From Euryarchaeota archaeon UBA23 (GTDB taxonomy: Archaea; Thermoplasmatota; Poseidoniia; Poseidoniales; Thalassarchaeaceae), in contig DAIJ01000017.1 in assembly GCA_002498725.1 (NCBI GenBank), positions 1 to 64,000 on the forward strand: a stretch of 64,000 nt of DNA, given 5' to 3'. Each line of letters opens with the position of its first letter. The stretch's first letter is position 1. Positions 45,252 to 54,124 of this stretch are shown here, piece after piece. The position numbers and the translations under genes are program-made. Under the pieces are notes generated by a model, which saw only the letters and a list, made by a program, of their open reading frames with translations, made no database searches and was not told the origin of the DNA.

Positions 45252-47168
45252 ATGAGATTGACGTTATCAGAAGTGAAAAAGAAAGTCGCACAACTTGTAC
45301 CAGATGGTGTAGACTATGAAGTAGATCTTGAAGCAGGATCTATTGCAATTATTACAACAAAACCGGAGGCGTTTTCAGGATCGGGCCAATCTCTGACAGT
45401 TAAGATTGCTAAGACTGTTAAAAGGCGAGTTGTAGTAAGGCCCCATCCTGAAATTTTAGCCGATGAGGAGAAAGTACATCAAAAGGTGAATGAGATCATT
45501 CCAGCCGAAGCTGAAGTGAGAAATATTTGGCTTGATCCTGCTTTATCTGAAGTCACACTAGAATGCGATGATCCTGCTGCAGCGGTTGGTCCAAAAGGAA
45601 TACATATTAAGAATCTGAGAGATGAGATAGGTTGGTTAGTTTCTGTAGATAGAGCACCTGCATTTGAAAGTCGCACTCAACATGACATACGTAGATATCG
45701 TAAGGAATTAGCTGAAGAGAGAAGAAATCTTCTACGTAAATTTGGAACTCGAATCTACAGACCTAAACGCCCTGGAGAACCTTGGGTTCGAATAACAGCA
45801 CTCGGGTCATACAGAGAAGTTGGACGAGCAATGCACCTAATCACGACTAATGAGTCAAGAGTTTTGGTTGATTGTGGAGCCAAACCCACTATGAATCGTA
45901 ATGAAGTCCAACCATTTTTCAATGCCCCAGAATTACTTCCTTTGGACAATTTAGACGCCATTGTCCTTACCCATGCTCATGTCGACCATATTGCAATGTT
46001 ACCAGTTCTTTTCAAGTACGGTTATAGAGGTCCTGTATATTGTACCGCTCCAACTCGTGACTTAATGACCCTACTTCAGATGGACTATATCAAAGTAAAT
46101 CAAGCTGAGGGTAGTGAACCGCCTTATTCTAAGGCAGATATCCAGGAATGCATAAAGCATGTTGTAGATGTTAGATGGGGTGATAAAACAGATATCGCGC
46201 CCGACATTAAAGTAACACTTGAGAATGCAGGACACATTCTAGGGTCATCTAGTGTATATATGCAAATAGGAGAAGGTAATTCTGAACATAGATTACTTTT
46301 TTCTGGGGATATTAAATATGAAAGATCTTGGTTATTTGATTCTGCTACAGTTCGTTTTCCTAAAGTAGAGACTCTTGTTATAGAATCGACCTATGGTGGT
46401 CCCCAAGATTTTCAACCAAATCGACAAGATGCAACTCAAGAACTTCAAGACTTAGTTCGCCTCGCCCTTTCTCGCGGTGGGAAAATATTCTGTCCTGTAT
46501 TCGCGGTAGGTCGCTCGCAAGAGGTTATGATTGCTCTTGATCAATTATTCAAATCAGGTGATGTCCAACCTGTAACTGTCTGGCTTGATGGTATGATCTC
46601 AGAAGCCACTGCAATACACGCAAGCCATCCCGATTTTCTAAATAGAGATTTACGTTCTAAAGTTCTTAAAGGGGGTGACGAAAACCCATTTAATTCTCCT
46701 TGGTTTAAGCAAGTTGATAGTCGCGAACAAAGGGAATCTATTCTTTATGACCCCTCTCCTTGTATTGTTCTAGCAACATCTGGTATGATGACTGGAGGTC
46801 CAATAATTGAATACTTCAAGCATTGGGCTCCTGAAACAAATAACACACTTTGCTTCGTTGGTTACCAAGCATCTGGAACTCTAGGGAGACGACTTCAACA
46901 AGGTCACGCTGAGGTGCCACTTATGGATAAAGGACAAACTCACATGGTTCCAATTTCTTGTAATGTTGTTACGATTGATGGATTCAGTGGTCATTCCGAT
47001 CGAAGACAGTTAATGGAATATGTCAAAGCATTAAATCCGACTCCCAGAAAAATCATCTGCCACCATGGTGATCCTAAGACATGTAATGCTTTTAGACAAG
47101 GTCTACGAGATGAATTTCGAGTTCAGACTTATGCTCCAGCAAACCTCGAAACTCTTCGCTTGAAATAA
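45252..47168 (+). CDS. fttA: FttA/aCPSF1 transcription termination ribonuclease
   Basis: FttA is the archaeal CPSF73-like nuclease that cleaves nascent RNA and ends transcription. The 638-residue chain has N-terminal KH domains (about residues 1-150), a metallo-beta-lactamase core with THAHVDH, GHILGSSSVYM and LLFSGDIKYE, and a beta-CASP insert. C-terminal FSGHSDRRQL and ICHHGD complete the metal site. Length and plan are standard. U-rich and hairpin 3' ends noted elsewhere in the window are its expected targets. Confidence 0.96.
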   Translation: MRLTLSEVKKKVAQLVPDGVDYEVDLEAGSIAIITTKPEAFSGSGQSLTVKIAKTVKRRVVVRPHPEILADEEKVHQKVNEIIPAEAEVRNIWLDPALSEVTLECDDPAAAVGPKGIHIKNLRDEIGWLVSVDRAPAFESRTQHDIRRYRKELAEERRNLLRKFGTRIYRPKRPGEPWVRITALGSYREVGRAMHLITTNESRVLVDCGAKPTMNRNEVQPFFNAPELLPLDNLDAIVLTHAHVDHIAMLPVLFKYGYRGPVYCTAPTRDLMTLLQMDYIKVNQAEGSEPPYSKADIQECIKHVVDVRWGDKTDIAPDIKVTLENAGHILGSSSVYMQIGEGNSEHRLLFSGDIKYERSWLFDSATVRFPKVETLVIESTYGGPQDFQPNRQDATQELQDLVRLALSRGGKIFCPVFAVGRSQEVMIALDQLFKSGDVQPVTVWLDGMISEATAIHASHPDFLNRDLRSKVLKGGDENPFNSPWFKQVDSREQRESILYDPSPCIVLATSGMMTGGPIIEYFKHWAPETNNTLCFVGYQASGTLGRRLQQGHAEVPLMDKGQTHMVPISCNVVTIDGFSGHSDRRQLMEYVKALNPTPRKIICHHGDPKTCNAFRQGLRDEFRVQTYAPANLETLRLK

Positions 47169-47175
47169 ATTCATT

Positions 47176-47457
47176 CTACATTATCGGGATATCAAAACCT
47201 TTTTCTTCTGGGTTAGGAGCCTCTTTTTCTCCTTCTTCATTAACCAAATTTTCTTCTTTAAAATGATTATTCTGTAATGTATTTTTCTTTAGCCAGAATG
47301 GTTCTGAACTTAATGCTAAAGAAAGCGCTAGTGGCATTAACAGAAGATAAGCCCAAACTTCTGTAGTCATTGTTTGATCTTCTATTAATTCATTTACTGA
47401 CAACAAAAATAAGCAACAAAAACCAAGCCATCCAACTCCCACAATTACTTTAGACAC
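47176..47457 (-). CDS. Small two-helix membrane protein, unknown
   Basis: Ninety-three residues with two membrane helices (about residues 4-22 and 33-50) separated by a short acidic loop, then a polar, Glu-rich tail. It reads convergently toward fttA, seven bases from its stop. No family recognised. The short length lowers certainty, though the clean hydrophobic pattern argues that it is real. Confidence 0.5.
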   Translation of the reverse strand: MSKVIVGVGWLGFCCLFLLSVNELIEDQTMTTEVWAYLLLMPLALSLALSSEPFWLKKNTLQNNHFKEENLVNEEGEKEAPNPEEKGFDIPIM

Positions 47458-47524
47458 AATAGCCGGATAGCTATTTACTTCATCATTATGTTTAATTGAA
47501 AATCAGCAATTAATAGACAAACTA

Positions 47525-47998
47525 TTGAACCTTCTCGATCTGCAAGTCAATGTGAATGAAGATGAAAATCGTTGGCTGCTTATAATCTGCCAATGTGGTA
47601 ATCACTTTGGCTCATTTCATGGAAAAAAAGCAATATGCAATATGTGCGGAGAATCAAATAATTTGAAAACGAAGAAATCATTTTCCGACTCAAATAAGTT
47701 GGCCGAAGCTGTTTCTGAAGCAAATATACCTACTGAAATTTTAACTGAAATTGAGAAAAGAATGAGTGAAGAAGAAAAAATAAAAAATAATTTTTATAAA
47801 TCTGAAAATAGAGTTGAAAAAATTCATTCAGTACTCAAAAAATCTACCGATGAAGATGGTATTATGAAAAAGGAAAAGATATCTCAGAATCTTTCTAATC
47901 AAGGTATTGAAAGCCCTACTTTTGATCAAATAATGGGTATGGCTGAGGAGCAGGGTATTGTAATTCGTTGCTCTATAGATTCATGGCGCTGGGTTTAG
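47525..47998 (+). CDS. Zinc-ribbon protein with charged helical C-terminus, DUF5817-like
   Basis: A 157-residue protein with a ribbon near its start (CQCG, then CNMCGE), a helical, Lys/Glu-rich middle (EKRMSEEEKIKNNF) and a possible winged-helix end (MKKEKISQNLSNQGIESPTFDQIMGMAEEQGIVIRC, described as a span). The ribbon followed by SFSDSNKLAEAVSEA recalls haloarchaeal DUF5817 proteins, a tentative match. The start is TTG 47525. It may bind nucleic acid. It precedes the tRNA gene on the same strand. Confidence 0.6.
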   Translation: MNLLDLQVNVNEDENRWLLIICQCGNHFGSFHGKKAICNMCGESNNLKTKKSFSDSNKLAEAVSEANIPTEILTEIEKRMSEEEKIKNNFYKSENRVEKIHSVLKKSTDEDGIMKKEKISQNLSNQGIESPTFDQIMGMAEEQGIVIRCSIDSWRWV

Positions 47999-48038
47999 TC
48001 AACTCCATAAAGTCAGATAAGTTGGATCAACTACTCAC

Positions 48039-48116
48039 GGGCCTGTGGGTTAGTCTGGCCTATGCTAGATGCTTTGGGAGCATTTGACCCTGGTTCGAAT
48101 CCAGGCAGGCCCACCA
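48039..48116 (+). tRNA. tRNA-Pro (UGG), CCA encoded
   Basis: The acceptor stem GGGCCTG (48039-48045) pairs with CAGGCCC (48106-48112), discriminator A at 48113 and genomic CCA at 48114-48116. The anticodon stem is GATGC/GCATT with loop TTTGGGA, giving anticodon UGG (48075-48077) and G37. The T-arm CCTGG-TTCGAAT-CCAGG is perfect. The D-stem is weak, with G-U pairs and a T-T mismatch, but A14, G18 and G19 are in place. No intron is seen. Confidence 0.95.
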
Positions 48117-48128
48117 TTTTTATGTAAT

Positions 48129-48908
48129 CTAGAGTAATTTTTCAATCGCTTCTATATCGAATGTGGAAACTGCAATTCCTAAGGCTTGTTCTTTGGTAAA
48201 CCATCTTGCTTCTTCAATCTCATCGTCTTTTGGTACAATTTCTTCAGCCGCAATATCTGCTTCACATTTGTATGTAAAAGAAAGCCAACATATCCCATCA
48301 GGAGTAAATATTTCTTGTCTAATTATTGTATCTTGTTTTTTCTCAGTTCGAGTGCCATTTTCACCCATGTGGTCTGGGATTTTTATTTTTATTCCCAACT
48401 CCTCTAATGCTTCTCTTTCGGCACCTTTTCGAGGATGTTCGGCATAGTCCACAAAACCTCCAGGCAAAGTCCAGCAACCTGTGAAAAAACCTCTGGTTAC
48501 TTTAGCCAATAGTACCATTCCTTCAGGATTTACTACACATACCTTACTTACGACTCTATGTAGAGTTCTATAAACTGACTCTCGAGCAACGGGGTCAACT
48601 TGATTATCGCTTATTACAGCATCCTTCCATGCCCATTTTTCTGGCCAAGGAATTTGTGGTGTTGCTACAATTACTTCATTCATTTCAGATCCCAATCTAA
48701 ATTTATTAATTCTTTTTGTTTCCCATTTTAACCCCATTTTACTGGCTTCTTCTGGTGTGGGTAGCCGTATTGAAAAACCATCTCCTTCATATCTCCCCAT
48801 ACGTGGTATTGCTGGTCCGTTACCTTCAAGATCAACAAGCAGTATTTTGCCATCATGTTCTAGATGAATGTGGCGGCGTAAAGCACTCATTGAATCGTCC
48901 AAGAGCAA
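48129..48908 (-). CDS. Nudix hydrolase with N-terminal extension
   Basis: A 259-residue protein whose Nudix domain starts near residue 118. The box is complete: GGFVDYAEHP then REALEELGI, with the metal glutamates intact. The first 115 residues form a separate beta-rich domain that I do not recognise. Larger Nudix proteins of this type include NADH pyrophosphatase and ADP-ribose hydrolases, but no zinc Cys cluster is present. It follows mdh on the same strand after a gap with an inverted repeat. Confidence 0.82.
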   Translation of the reverse strand: MLLDDSMSALRRHIHLEHDGKILLVDLEGNGPAIPRMGRYEGDGFSIRLPTPEEASKMGLKWETKRINKFRLGSEMNEVIVATPQIPWPEKWAWKDAVISDNQVDPVARESVYRTLHRVVSKVCVVNPEGMVLLAKVTRGFFTGCWTLPGGFVDYAEHPRKGAEREALEELGIKIKIPDHMGENGTRTEKKQDTIIRQEIFTPDGICWLSFTYKCEADIAAEEIVPKDDEIEEARWFTKEQALGIAVSTFDIEAIEKLL

Positions 48909-48941
48909 CTAGTGGATGAATTATATGGCTAATTATAGTGA

Positions 48942-48958
48942 ATTGTTAAATTAACAAT
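48942..48958. promoter_or_regulatory. AT-rich seven-pair inverted repeat between mdh and the Nudix gene
   Basis: ATTGTTA-AAT-TAACAAT lies between the mdh stop and the start of the Nudix gene, both on the minus strand. It may end the mdh transcript or control the next gene. AT-rich arms make chance more likely. Confidence 0.3.
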
Positions 48959-48976
48959 AGTTTACTCAACACATCA

Positions 48977-49951
48977 TTACAAAAGATCACTTACAGCTTC
49001 TCGCTCTTCAAGTAATGCAGCAATATTTTCATCTATCTTTAATTGTGTGTAACTATCAATTGGTAAATCTTCGATAACCTTTATTTTTCCAGCTTCACAT
49101 GTACATGGGAAACTAAAAACTAATCCTTTAGGAACTCCATACCAGCCCTCGGAGGGAAGTGCTATTGATACAATACGGCCATTAGATCCTTGCCACCAGT
49201 CACGCATATGATCTACAGCAGCCGAAGCCGCTGAAGCAGCAGAAGAGGCTCCTCGAGATACGATTATTGCCTTTCCGCGCGTTGCGACAGTTTCAAGAAA
49301 TGGTCCCTGTAGCCACTCGCTATCAAAAACATCCGTTGCCTTCCGTCCATCAATAGTAGCAAAACGAGGGTCAGGGTACATCGTGTTGGAGTGATTACCC
49401 CAGATAAATACGTCAAGTACCTTCGCGGGTGTAACGTTAGCATGAAGGGCCATTTGCCCCATTGCACGGTTTTGGTCTAGACGAGTCATTGCTGTAAATT
49501 GTTGAGAGGGTATGTCTGTGGCATTAGCTGAGGCAATAAGTGCATTAGTATTGCAAGGATTTCCTACTGTGACTACTTTTACGTTTCTTGAGGCTACCAT
49601 GTTTATCGCCTTTCCCTGTCCAACAAAGATTGGCCCATTGGCTGCGACAAGATCAGCGCGATCCATATCTTTTGTACGAGGTCTGGAACCAACTAGGAAA
49701 ATCGCATCTGCATCCTTGAAGGCCAAACTAGAATCTTCCGTTCCAATGATATCATGCAGCAGTGGGAATGCTGAATCTCTTAATTCCATTACAACTCCTT
49801 CAAGACGTTGCATACCTGGTGGAATTTCTAGCAACTGTAGTATTATTGGTTGATTTTTTCCAAAGCAATCACCACTTGCAATCCTCCATAGCAAGGCGTA
49901 TCCAATGTTTCCTGCTGCTCCAGTTACGGCGACTCGTATCGGTGGCCGCAT
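48977..49951 (-). CDS. mdh: Malate dehydrogenase, cytosolic-type
   Basis: This enzyme interconverts malate and oxaloacetate in the citric acid cycle. The 324-residue protein has the NAD site TGAAGNIGYALL, substrate arginines in GSRPRTKDMDRADL, VGNPCNTNAL and the catalytic histidine in WGNHSNTMYPD. That pattern is the cytosolic/plant NADP-MDH branch, not the lactate-dehydrogenase-like MDH of many archaea. ATG 49951 follows GGAGAG; the frame opens at 49975. Confidence 0.94.
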   Translation of the reverse strand: MRPPIRVAVTGAAGNIGYALLWRIASGDCFGKNQPIILQLLEIPPGMQRLEGVVMELRDSAFPLLHDIIGTEDSSLAFKDADAIFLVGSRPRTKDMDRADLVAANGPIFVGQGKAINMVASRNVKVVTVGNPCNTNALIASANATDIPSQQFTAMTRLDQNRAMGQMALHANVTPAKVLDVFIWGNHSNTMYPDPRFATIDGRKATDVFDSEWLQGPFLETVATRGKAIIVSRGASSAASAASAAVDHMRDWWQGSNGRIVSIALPSEGWYGVPKGLVFSFPCTCEAGKIKVIEDLPIDSYTQLKIDENIAALLEEREAVSDLL

Positions 49952-50052
49952 ATTTCTCTCTCCTTCATCTCCCATTAGATAGCCTCAGTACTTGGGGTTA
50001 GAAGACGAACCTTAGCCTTTAGTAAGCCTATACTTCAAAGCATCTTGGAGTA

Positions 50053-50069
50053 AGTGTAGGAACTACACT
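50053..50069 (+). promoter_or_regulatory. Perfect seven-pair inverted repeat with GAA loop upstream of pntA
   Basis: AGTGTAG-GAA-CTACACT lies between the divergent mdh and transhydrogenase genes. The GAA loop is the same as in the repeat before EF-2, but the arms differ in sequence. It could be an operator or a leader hairpin. Confidence 0.4.
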
Positions 50070-50143
50070 ATCCGTTTGATTCAATAATCTGGTTGGGTTC
50101 GAGTCATTCATCCCGTTTGAGCCTACGGCTCATTCGGTGGTGC

Positions 50144-51313
50144 GTGATAGCCTTGAGACTAGGAGTATTAACTGAACCAGATGGTGAAAATAGAGTGGCA
50201 ATAGTGCCAAAATCAGTCAAAAAACTATCTAAAGCAGGTTTTGAAGTAGTCATTCAATCCGGTGCAGGTGTTAGAGCTAGTTACTTAGATTCTGAATATG
50301 AAGATAATGGTGCAATAATTGTCGACCGTGCTAAGGCGATTGAATCGCCAATAGTCATATCGATCCATCTTCCTAATGTTTCAGAATTAAGTGAAGGGCA
50401 GATAATTGCATGTGTCGCAGATCCATTTCGCAATCCTAAGATTGTACAAGAGTGTCTTGATGCAAAGATAGTTCTACTTTCAATGGACATGATTCCACGT
50501 AGATTATCCCGGGCTCAATCAATGGATGTTAATTCAAGTCAAGACAATCTTGCAGGATACAAGGCTGTGCTTTTAGGTGCAGCATCCGTAGCCAGAGGAA
50601 TTCCAATGATGACAACATCTGCGGGAACTGTTAGGCCAGCAAAGGTAGTAGTAATGGGTAGTGGAGTTGCAGGTCTTCAAGCAATTGCTACAGCGAAAAG
50701 GCTGGGTGCAGTAGTTTATGCATCTGATGTAAGAAAATCGGCAGCGGAACAAATAGAATCTGTTGGTGGACGTTTTATTGAAGTGGATGGAATGGATGAC
50801 TTTGAAGACGAATCAGGCTACGCTAAACCCCTAACTCCTGATTTCATTCAGAAAGTAAACGATACTGTGTGTGGAGTTGCTAGTGATGCTGACATAATTA
50901 TTACAACAGCAAGGATTTTTGGGCGCCCAGCTCCAATAACAATTCCAAGTACTGCGGTTGCCAATTTCAAACCGGGTTCAGTGATAGTCGATATGAATTC
51001 TGATGTCGGGGGTAATTGTGAAGATACCAAGGTAGATGAAATTGTCACAACACCAAATGGCGTAACAATAATTGGCACCAAAAATCTTCCAGGGACTTTA
51101 GCAAATACTGCTTCTATGTTGTACTCAAATAACTTAACTACATTCATAATTTCAATAATGAAGGATGGTGAAATTGCACTTTCGGAAGATGATGATGTAC
51201 TCGTTGGAGCTCCTGAGGAGTCCGATTTCTATGTTTCTGGAATGGGTGGTGTGTTGATTTGTTCTAACGGAGAAATTCATTCGAAACAAACTCGTTTAGG
51301 AGGCTTGATATAA
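50144..51313 (+). CDS. pntA: Proton-translocating transhydrogenase, NAD-binding subunit alpha-1
   Basis: PntA domain I binds NAD(H) and passes hydride to NADP. This 389-residue part (start GTG 50144 or TTG 50153; the frame opens at 50093) has GVLTEPDGENRVAIVP at the start, the Rossmann motif VVVMGSGVAGLQAIATAKRLGA and TAGTVRPAKV. It lacks membrane helices, which are coded by the next gene, so the alpha subunit is split as in some bacteria. It overlaps that gene by one base. Confidence 0.92.
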   Translation: MIALRLGVLTEPDGENRVAIVPKSVKKLSKAGFEVVIQSGAGVRASYLDSEYEDNGAIIVDRAKAIESPIVISIHLPNVSELSEGQIIACVADPFRNPKIVQECLDAKIVLLSMDMIPRRLSRAQSMDVNSSQDNLAGYKAVLLGAASVARGIPMMTTSAGTVRPAKVVVMGSGVAGLQAIATAKRLGAVVYASDVRKSAAEQIESVGGRFIEVDGMDDFEDESGYAKPLTPDFIQKVNDTVCGVASDADIIITTARIFGRPAPITIPSTAVANFKPGSVIVDMNSDVGGNCEDTKVDEIVTTPNGVTIIGTKNLPGTLANTASMLYSNNLTTFIISIMKDGEIALSEDDDVLVGAPEESDFYVSGMGGVLICSNGEIHSKQTRLGGLI

Positions 51314-51624
51314 TGGATCCTGCAATTCTTATTGGCTCTATAACTCTCTTTGTACTTTCTATTTTTTTGGGTTTTGAATTGATTACTAAGGTCCCTGCAA
51401 CTTTGCATACTCCTTTAATGAGTGGCGCCAATGCAATTTCTGGAATAAGTATTGTAGGTGCTCTTATTGGTGCAAACGTTGCCTTCGACGGAGGAAATAC
51501 TCTCTTTAGTGGTATTCTAGCATTTTTCGCTGTTGTTCTTGCGATGATTAACGTTGTCGGTGGTTTTGCAGTAACCAATAGAATGTTGAATATGATAGCC
51601 GGTAAAAAGAGGAGGGATAAGTAG
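51313..51624 (+). CDS. pntAB: Transhydrogenase membrane subunit alpha-2
   Basis: A 103-residue protein with three to four membrane helices that corresponds to the C-terminal membrane part of PntA. THTPLMSGANAISGISIVGA-type sequence (here LHTPLMSGANAISG) is conserved in the proton channel. It overlaps pntA by one base and ends one base into pntB, so the three genes are translationally coupled. Confidence 0.92.
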   Translation: MDPAILIGSITLFVLSIFLGFELITKVPATLHTPLMSGANAISGISIVGALIGANVAFDGGNTLFSGILAFFAVVLAMINVVGGFAVTNRMLNMIAGKKRRDK

Positions 51625-53048
51625 TGATTGGCGATTGGATTAGTTTTGGTTATCTCTTTTCAGCTGTACTTTTTATTTTCGGATTAAAGAAGTTAGGGCA
51701 TCCAAGAACTGCACCTCAAGGAAACCAACTTGGGGCAATGGGTATGCTAGTTGCTGTTCTAACAACTGTCGCTGAGATGCAATTAGGAGATGGTATTGAA
51801 GGTTGGATCCTTATCGGCTCAGGTTTGCTTTTAGGTTCTCTAATTGGATTATACATGGCAATACGAGTTGAAATGACAGGTATGCCTGAAATGGTTGCAT
51901 TGTTCAATGGTTTTGGCGGTGCAGCATCAGCCTTGGTGGCTTTATCAGAATCTTGGAAATACATAGAATCTGATGAATTATTATTACCAACTGGATTAGA
52001 GTTAGAAGTTGTTGTTGTGGCTGCGGGGCTTTCTGCATTAGTAGGTTGGATGACTCTTACAGGCTCATTACTAGCTATGCTCAAACTCAAAGGTGGGGTT
52101 GAAATTTTTGGCAAGTGGATTCGTACACCAACCTGGGGGCCCGCTTGGCTTAATCCAATCAAGGCCTTACTATTCTTGAGTGTTTTAGTTCTAATTTATG
52201 TTTCAATTAACGATCCACTAAATTCAGATTATTTGTACGCAATAATAGGAATATCATCTTTACTTGGAGTGTTACTTGTTCTTCCAATAGGTGGTGCTGA
52301 TATGCCAGTTGTAGTTTCCTTACTAAATTCATTATCTGGTATAGCAGCAGCATTCACAGGATTCATAATAGGCAATAGTGTTCTAATTGTAGCAGGATCA
52401 TTAGTTGGCGCTAGTGGTCTTATTCTTACCTTCATTATGTGCAAGGCAATGAATCGTGAACTCAAAGACGTTTTGTTCAAGTCTTTCGGTGGTTCTGAGA
52501 AAGAACAAGTTACTCGCACTAAAGTGGGCAGTGATGCTGATGAAGTAGCAATGATGGTTGATGGGGCACAAAAAATAATCATAATTCCTGGATATGGTAT
52601 GGCGGTTAGTCAATGTCAACATCAAGTAAAAGAATTCGCTGATTTAGTATCAGAGAAATTCGATACCGAAGTTAAGTATGCTATTCATCCAGTGGCCGGA
52701 AGGATGCCTGGTCATATGAACGTACTTCTTGCTGAAGCAAATGTTCCTTATGATCAACTCATTGAGATGGATGAAATTAATCCAGAATTGCCTGAGGCGG
52801 ACATTGCTTTAGTGATTGGTGCTAATGATACTTGTAATCCAGCGGCTAGAACAGATCAAGGCCCATTAGCAGGAATGCCGATTATAGATGCGGATTTGGC
52901 AAATACTGTTGTTATCATAAAGCGTAGCCTTTCAGTAGGATACGCTGGCGTCGATAATGATTTATTCTATATGGATAAAACAATGATGCTTTTTGGAGAT
53001 GGTAAGAAAATGATGAATGAACTCAACTCCGCTATTAAGGAACTATGA
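51624..53048 (+). CDS. pntB: Transhydrogenase beta subunit
   Basis: PntB contains the remaining membrane helices and the NADP-binding domain III. The 474-residue protein has about nine helices in the first 290 residues, then IIIPGYGMAVSQCQH, HPVAGRMPGHMNVLLAEA, GANDTCNPAA and KRSLSVGYAGVDNDLF, all conserved NADP-site elements. The start is GTG 51624. The complete enzyme uses the ion gradient to make NADPH. Confidence 0.94.
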   Translation: MIGDWISFGYLFSAVLFIFGLKKLGHPRTAPQGNQLGAMGMLVAVLTTVAEMQLGDGIEGWILIGSGLLLGSLIGLYMAIRVEMTGMPEMVALFNGFGGAASALVALSESWKYIESDELLLPTGLELEVVVVAAGLSALVGWMTLTGSLLAMLKLKGGVEIFGKWIRTPTWGPAWLNPIKALLFLSVLVLIYVSINDPLNSDYLYAIIGISSLLGVLLVLPIGGADMPVVVSLLNSLSGIAAAFTGFIIGNSVLIVAGSLVGASGLILTFIMCKAMNRELKDVLFKSFGGSEKEQVTRTKVGSDADEVAMMVDGAQKIIIIPGYGMAVSQCQHQVKEFADLVSEKFDTEVKYAIHPVAGRMPGHMNVLLAEANVPYDQLIEMDEINPELPEADIALVIGANDTCNPAARTDQGPLAGMPIIDADLANTVVIIKRSLSVGYAGVDNDLFYMDKTMMLFGDGKKMMNELNSAIKEL

Positions 53049-53121
53049 TTTTCTATGTCTCTTTTGTGAGACGTCTTGGCAACTATTATGAAACGATGTG
53101 ATGAGAGAAGAGTGAGTAGGG

Positions 53122-54123
53122 ATGATGTTGACAAGGCGGCCTACTAGACTTTTCATCACAATATTGGTGGTTGGACTATTGGCTTTGCCAGCTTTTGCTA
53201 ACAGCCAAGGCCCTCCATATCTTAATTCAGATAATAATGAAACTTCGAAATATGGTTGTTCTTGTCACGGAAGCGGGGTGCCTGGTGATAGGGCAGTAGT
53301 AATGATTTCTGGTGTTCCTGTTATGTATGATTTGGGTTCTTCATATGAGATGACTATTACTGTTGCCGATTCATTTACATTGGCCGGTGAAGATGGTAAC
53401 ACAAAAGCAGGATTTTTACTAACTGATTATGGATTAGGGAATTTTTCTTGGGACTCTAGTGAGGAAATTCGCATCGCTGAAGATAATCCTGAAGCAATTT
53501 CTCAAAGTGATACGACAAATGGTGTTTGGATTATTAGTTGGGCTGCCCCTTCAGAAGGATCTGCAACTGTCCATTTTAATCTTGTAGGAAATTCAGTAAA
53601 TGGGGATGGGATACCTAATGAATATGATTATTGGAATATATTGGCATTTTCCATACATCCACCTGGTACAATTGCCGAAAATGATAATGAAGCATCTTTG
53701 CAAACTAGAACAATAGCCGTGGGAGATTATGAAACACTATTTGTTTTAGAAGAAAGTGATGCTGAAATTGAAGCGGAAAGACAAGCTGCACTTTCGGATG
53801 AAATATTCGCAAAAGGAAACTTATACTATTGGACATCTCTAACAGCTCTCATTGTAGGTGCTGTATTTCAACGTGAGGTTATGGAGCGTAGATATGGCAC
53901 AGGTCCTGAATATCTTGCATCAGAGTTAGCCTATCCTCAGGGAATATGGAGATTTTTCATATCATTAGTTGCTCTAGTTATAGCCGTTAACTGGACAGCT
54001 GCTGGCACCCAACATCCATTTATTGTAGGTGTAACTTGGTTCATCTCAGTTTGGGCCGCTTATGGCGTCTATAGGACAGTTCGTTCTGCTAGAGCAGAAC
54101 AAACAGTTCATGATGTGATGTGA
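53122..54123 (+). CDS. Secreted Reeler/choice-of-anchor-V-like protein with CxCH motif and two C-terminal helices
   Basis: The 333-residue protein has a signal peptide (residues about 5-26, ending AFANS). KYGCSCHGSG follows, then a beta-sandwich of about 150 residues resembling the choice-of-anchor V (Reeler-like) proteins, which share a GCxCHG site. A charged helix (EIEAERQAALSDEI) precedes two or three membrane helices and a basic cytoplasmic tail. CxCH has one residue between cysteines, unlike the CxxCH haem site. It overlaps nothing but is one base from the tatC-like gene, so both are probably coexpressed. Confidence 0.72.
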   Translation: MMLTRRPTRLFITILVVGLLALPAFANSQGPPYLNSDNNETSKYGCSCHGSGVPGDRAVVMISGVPVMYDLGSSYEMTITVADSFTLAGEDGNTKAGFLLTDYGLGNFSWDSSEEIRIAEDNPEAISQSDTTNGVWIISWAAPSEGSATVHFNLVGNSVNGDGIPNEYDYWNILAFSIHPPGTIAENDNEASLQTRTIAVGDYETLFVLEESDAEIEAERQAALSDEIFAKGNLYYWTSLTALIVGAVFQREVMERRYGTGPEYLASELAYPQGIWRFFISLVALVIAVNWTAAGTQHPFIVGVTWFISVWAAYGVYRTVRSARAEQTVHDVM

Positions 54124-54124
54124 A

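Noticed and set aside
53122..53230. Twin-arginine signal in the secreted protein next to the TatC-like gene
   Set aside because: RRP is near the start, but the (S/T)RRxFLK pattern is not met; an ordinary Sec signal peptide explains it better.
53260..53290. c-type haem site in the secreted protein
   Set aside because: CSCH has one residue between the cysteines; a normal haem site needs CxxCH.
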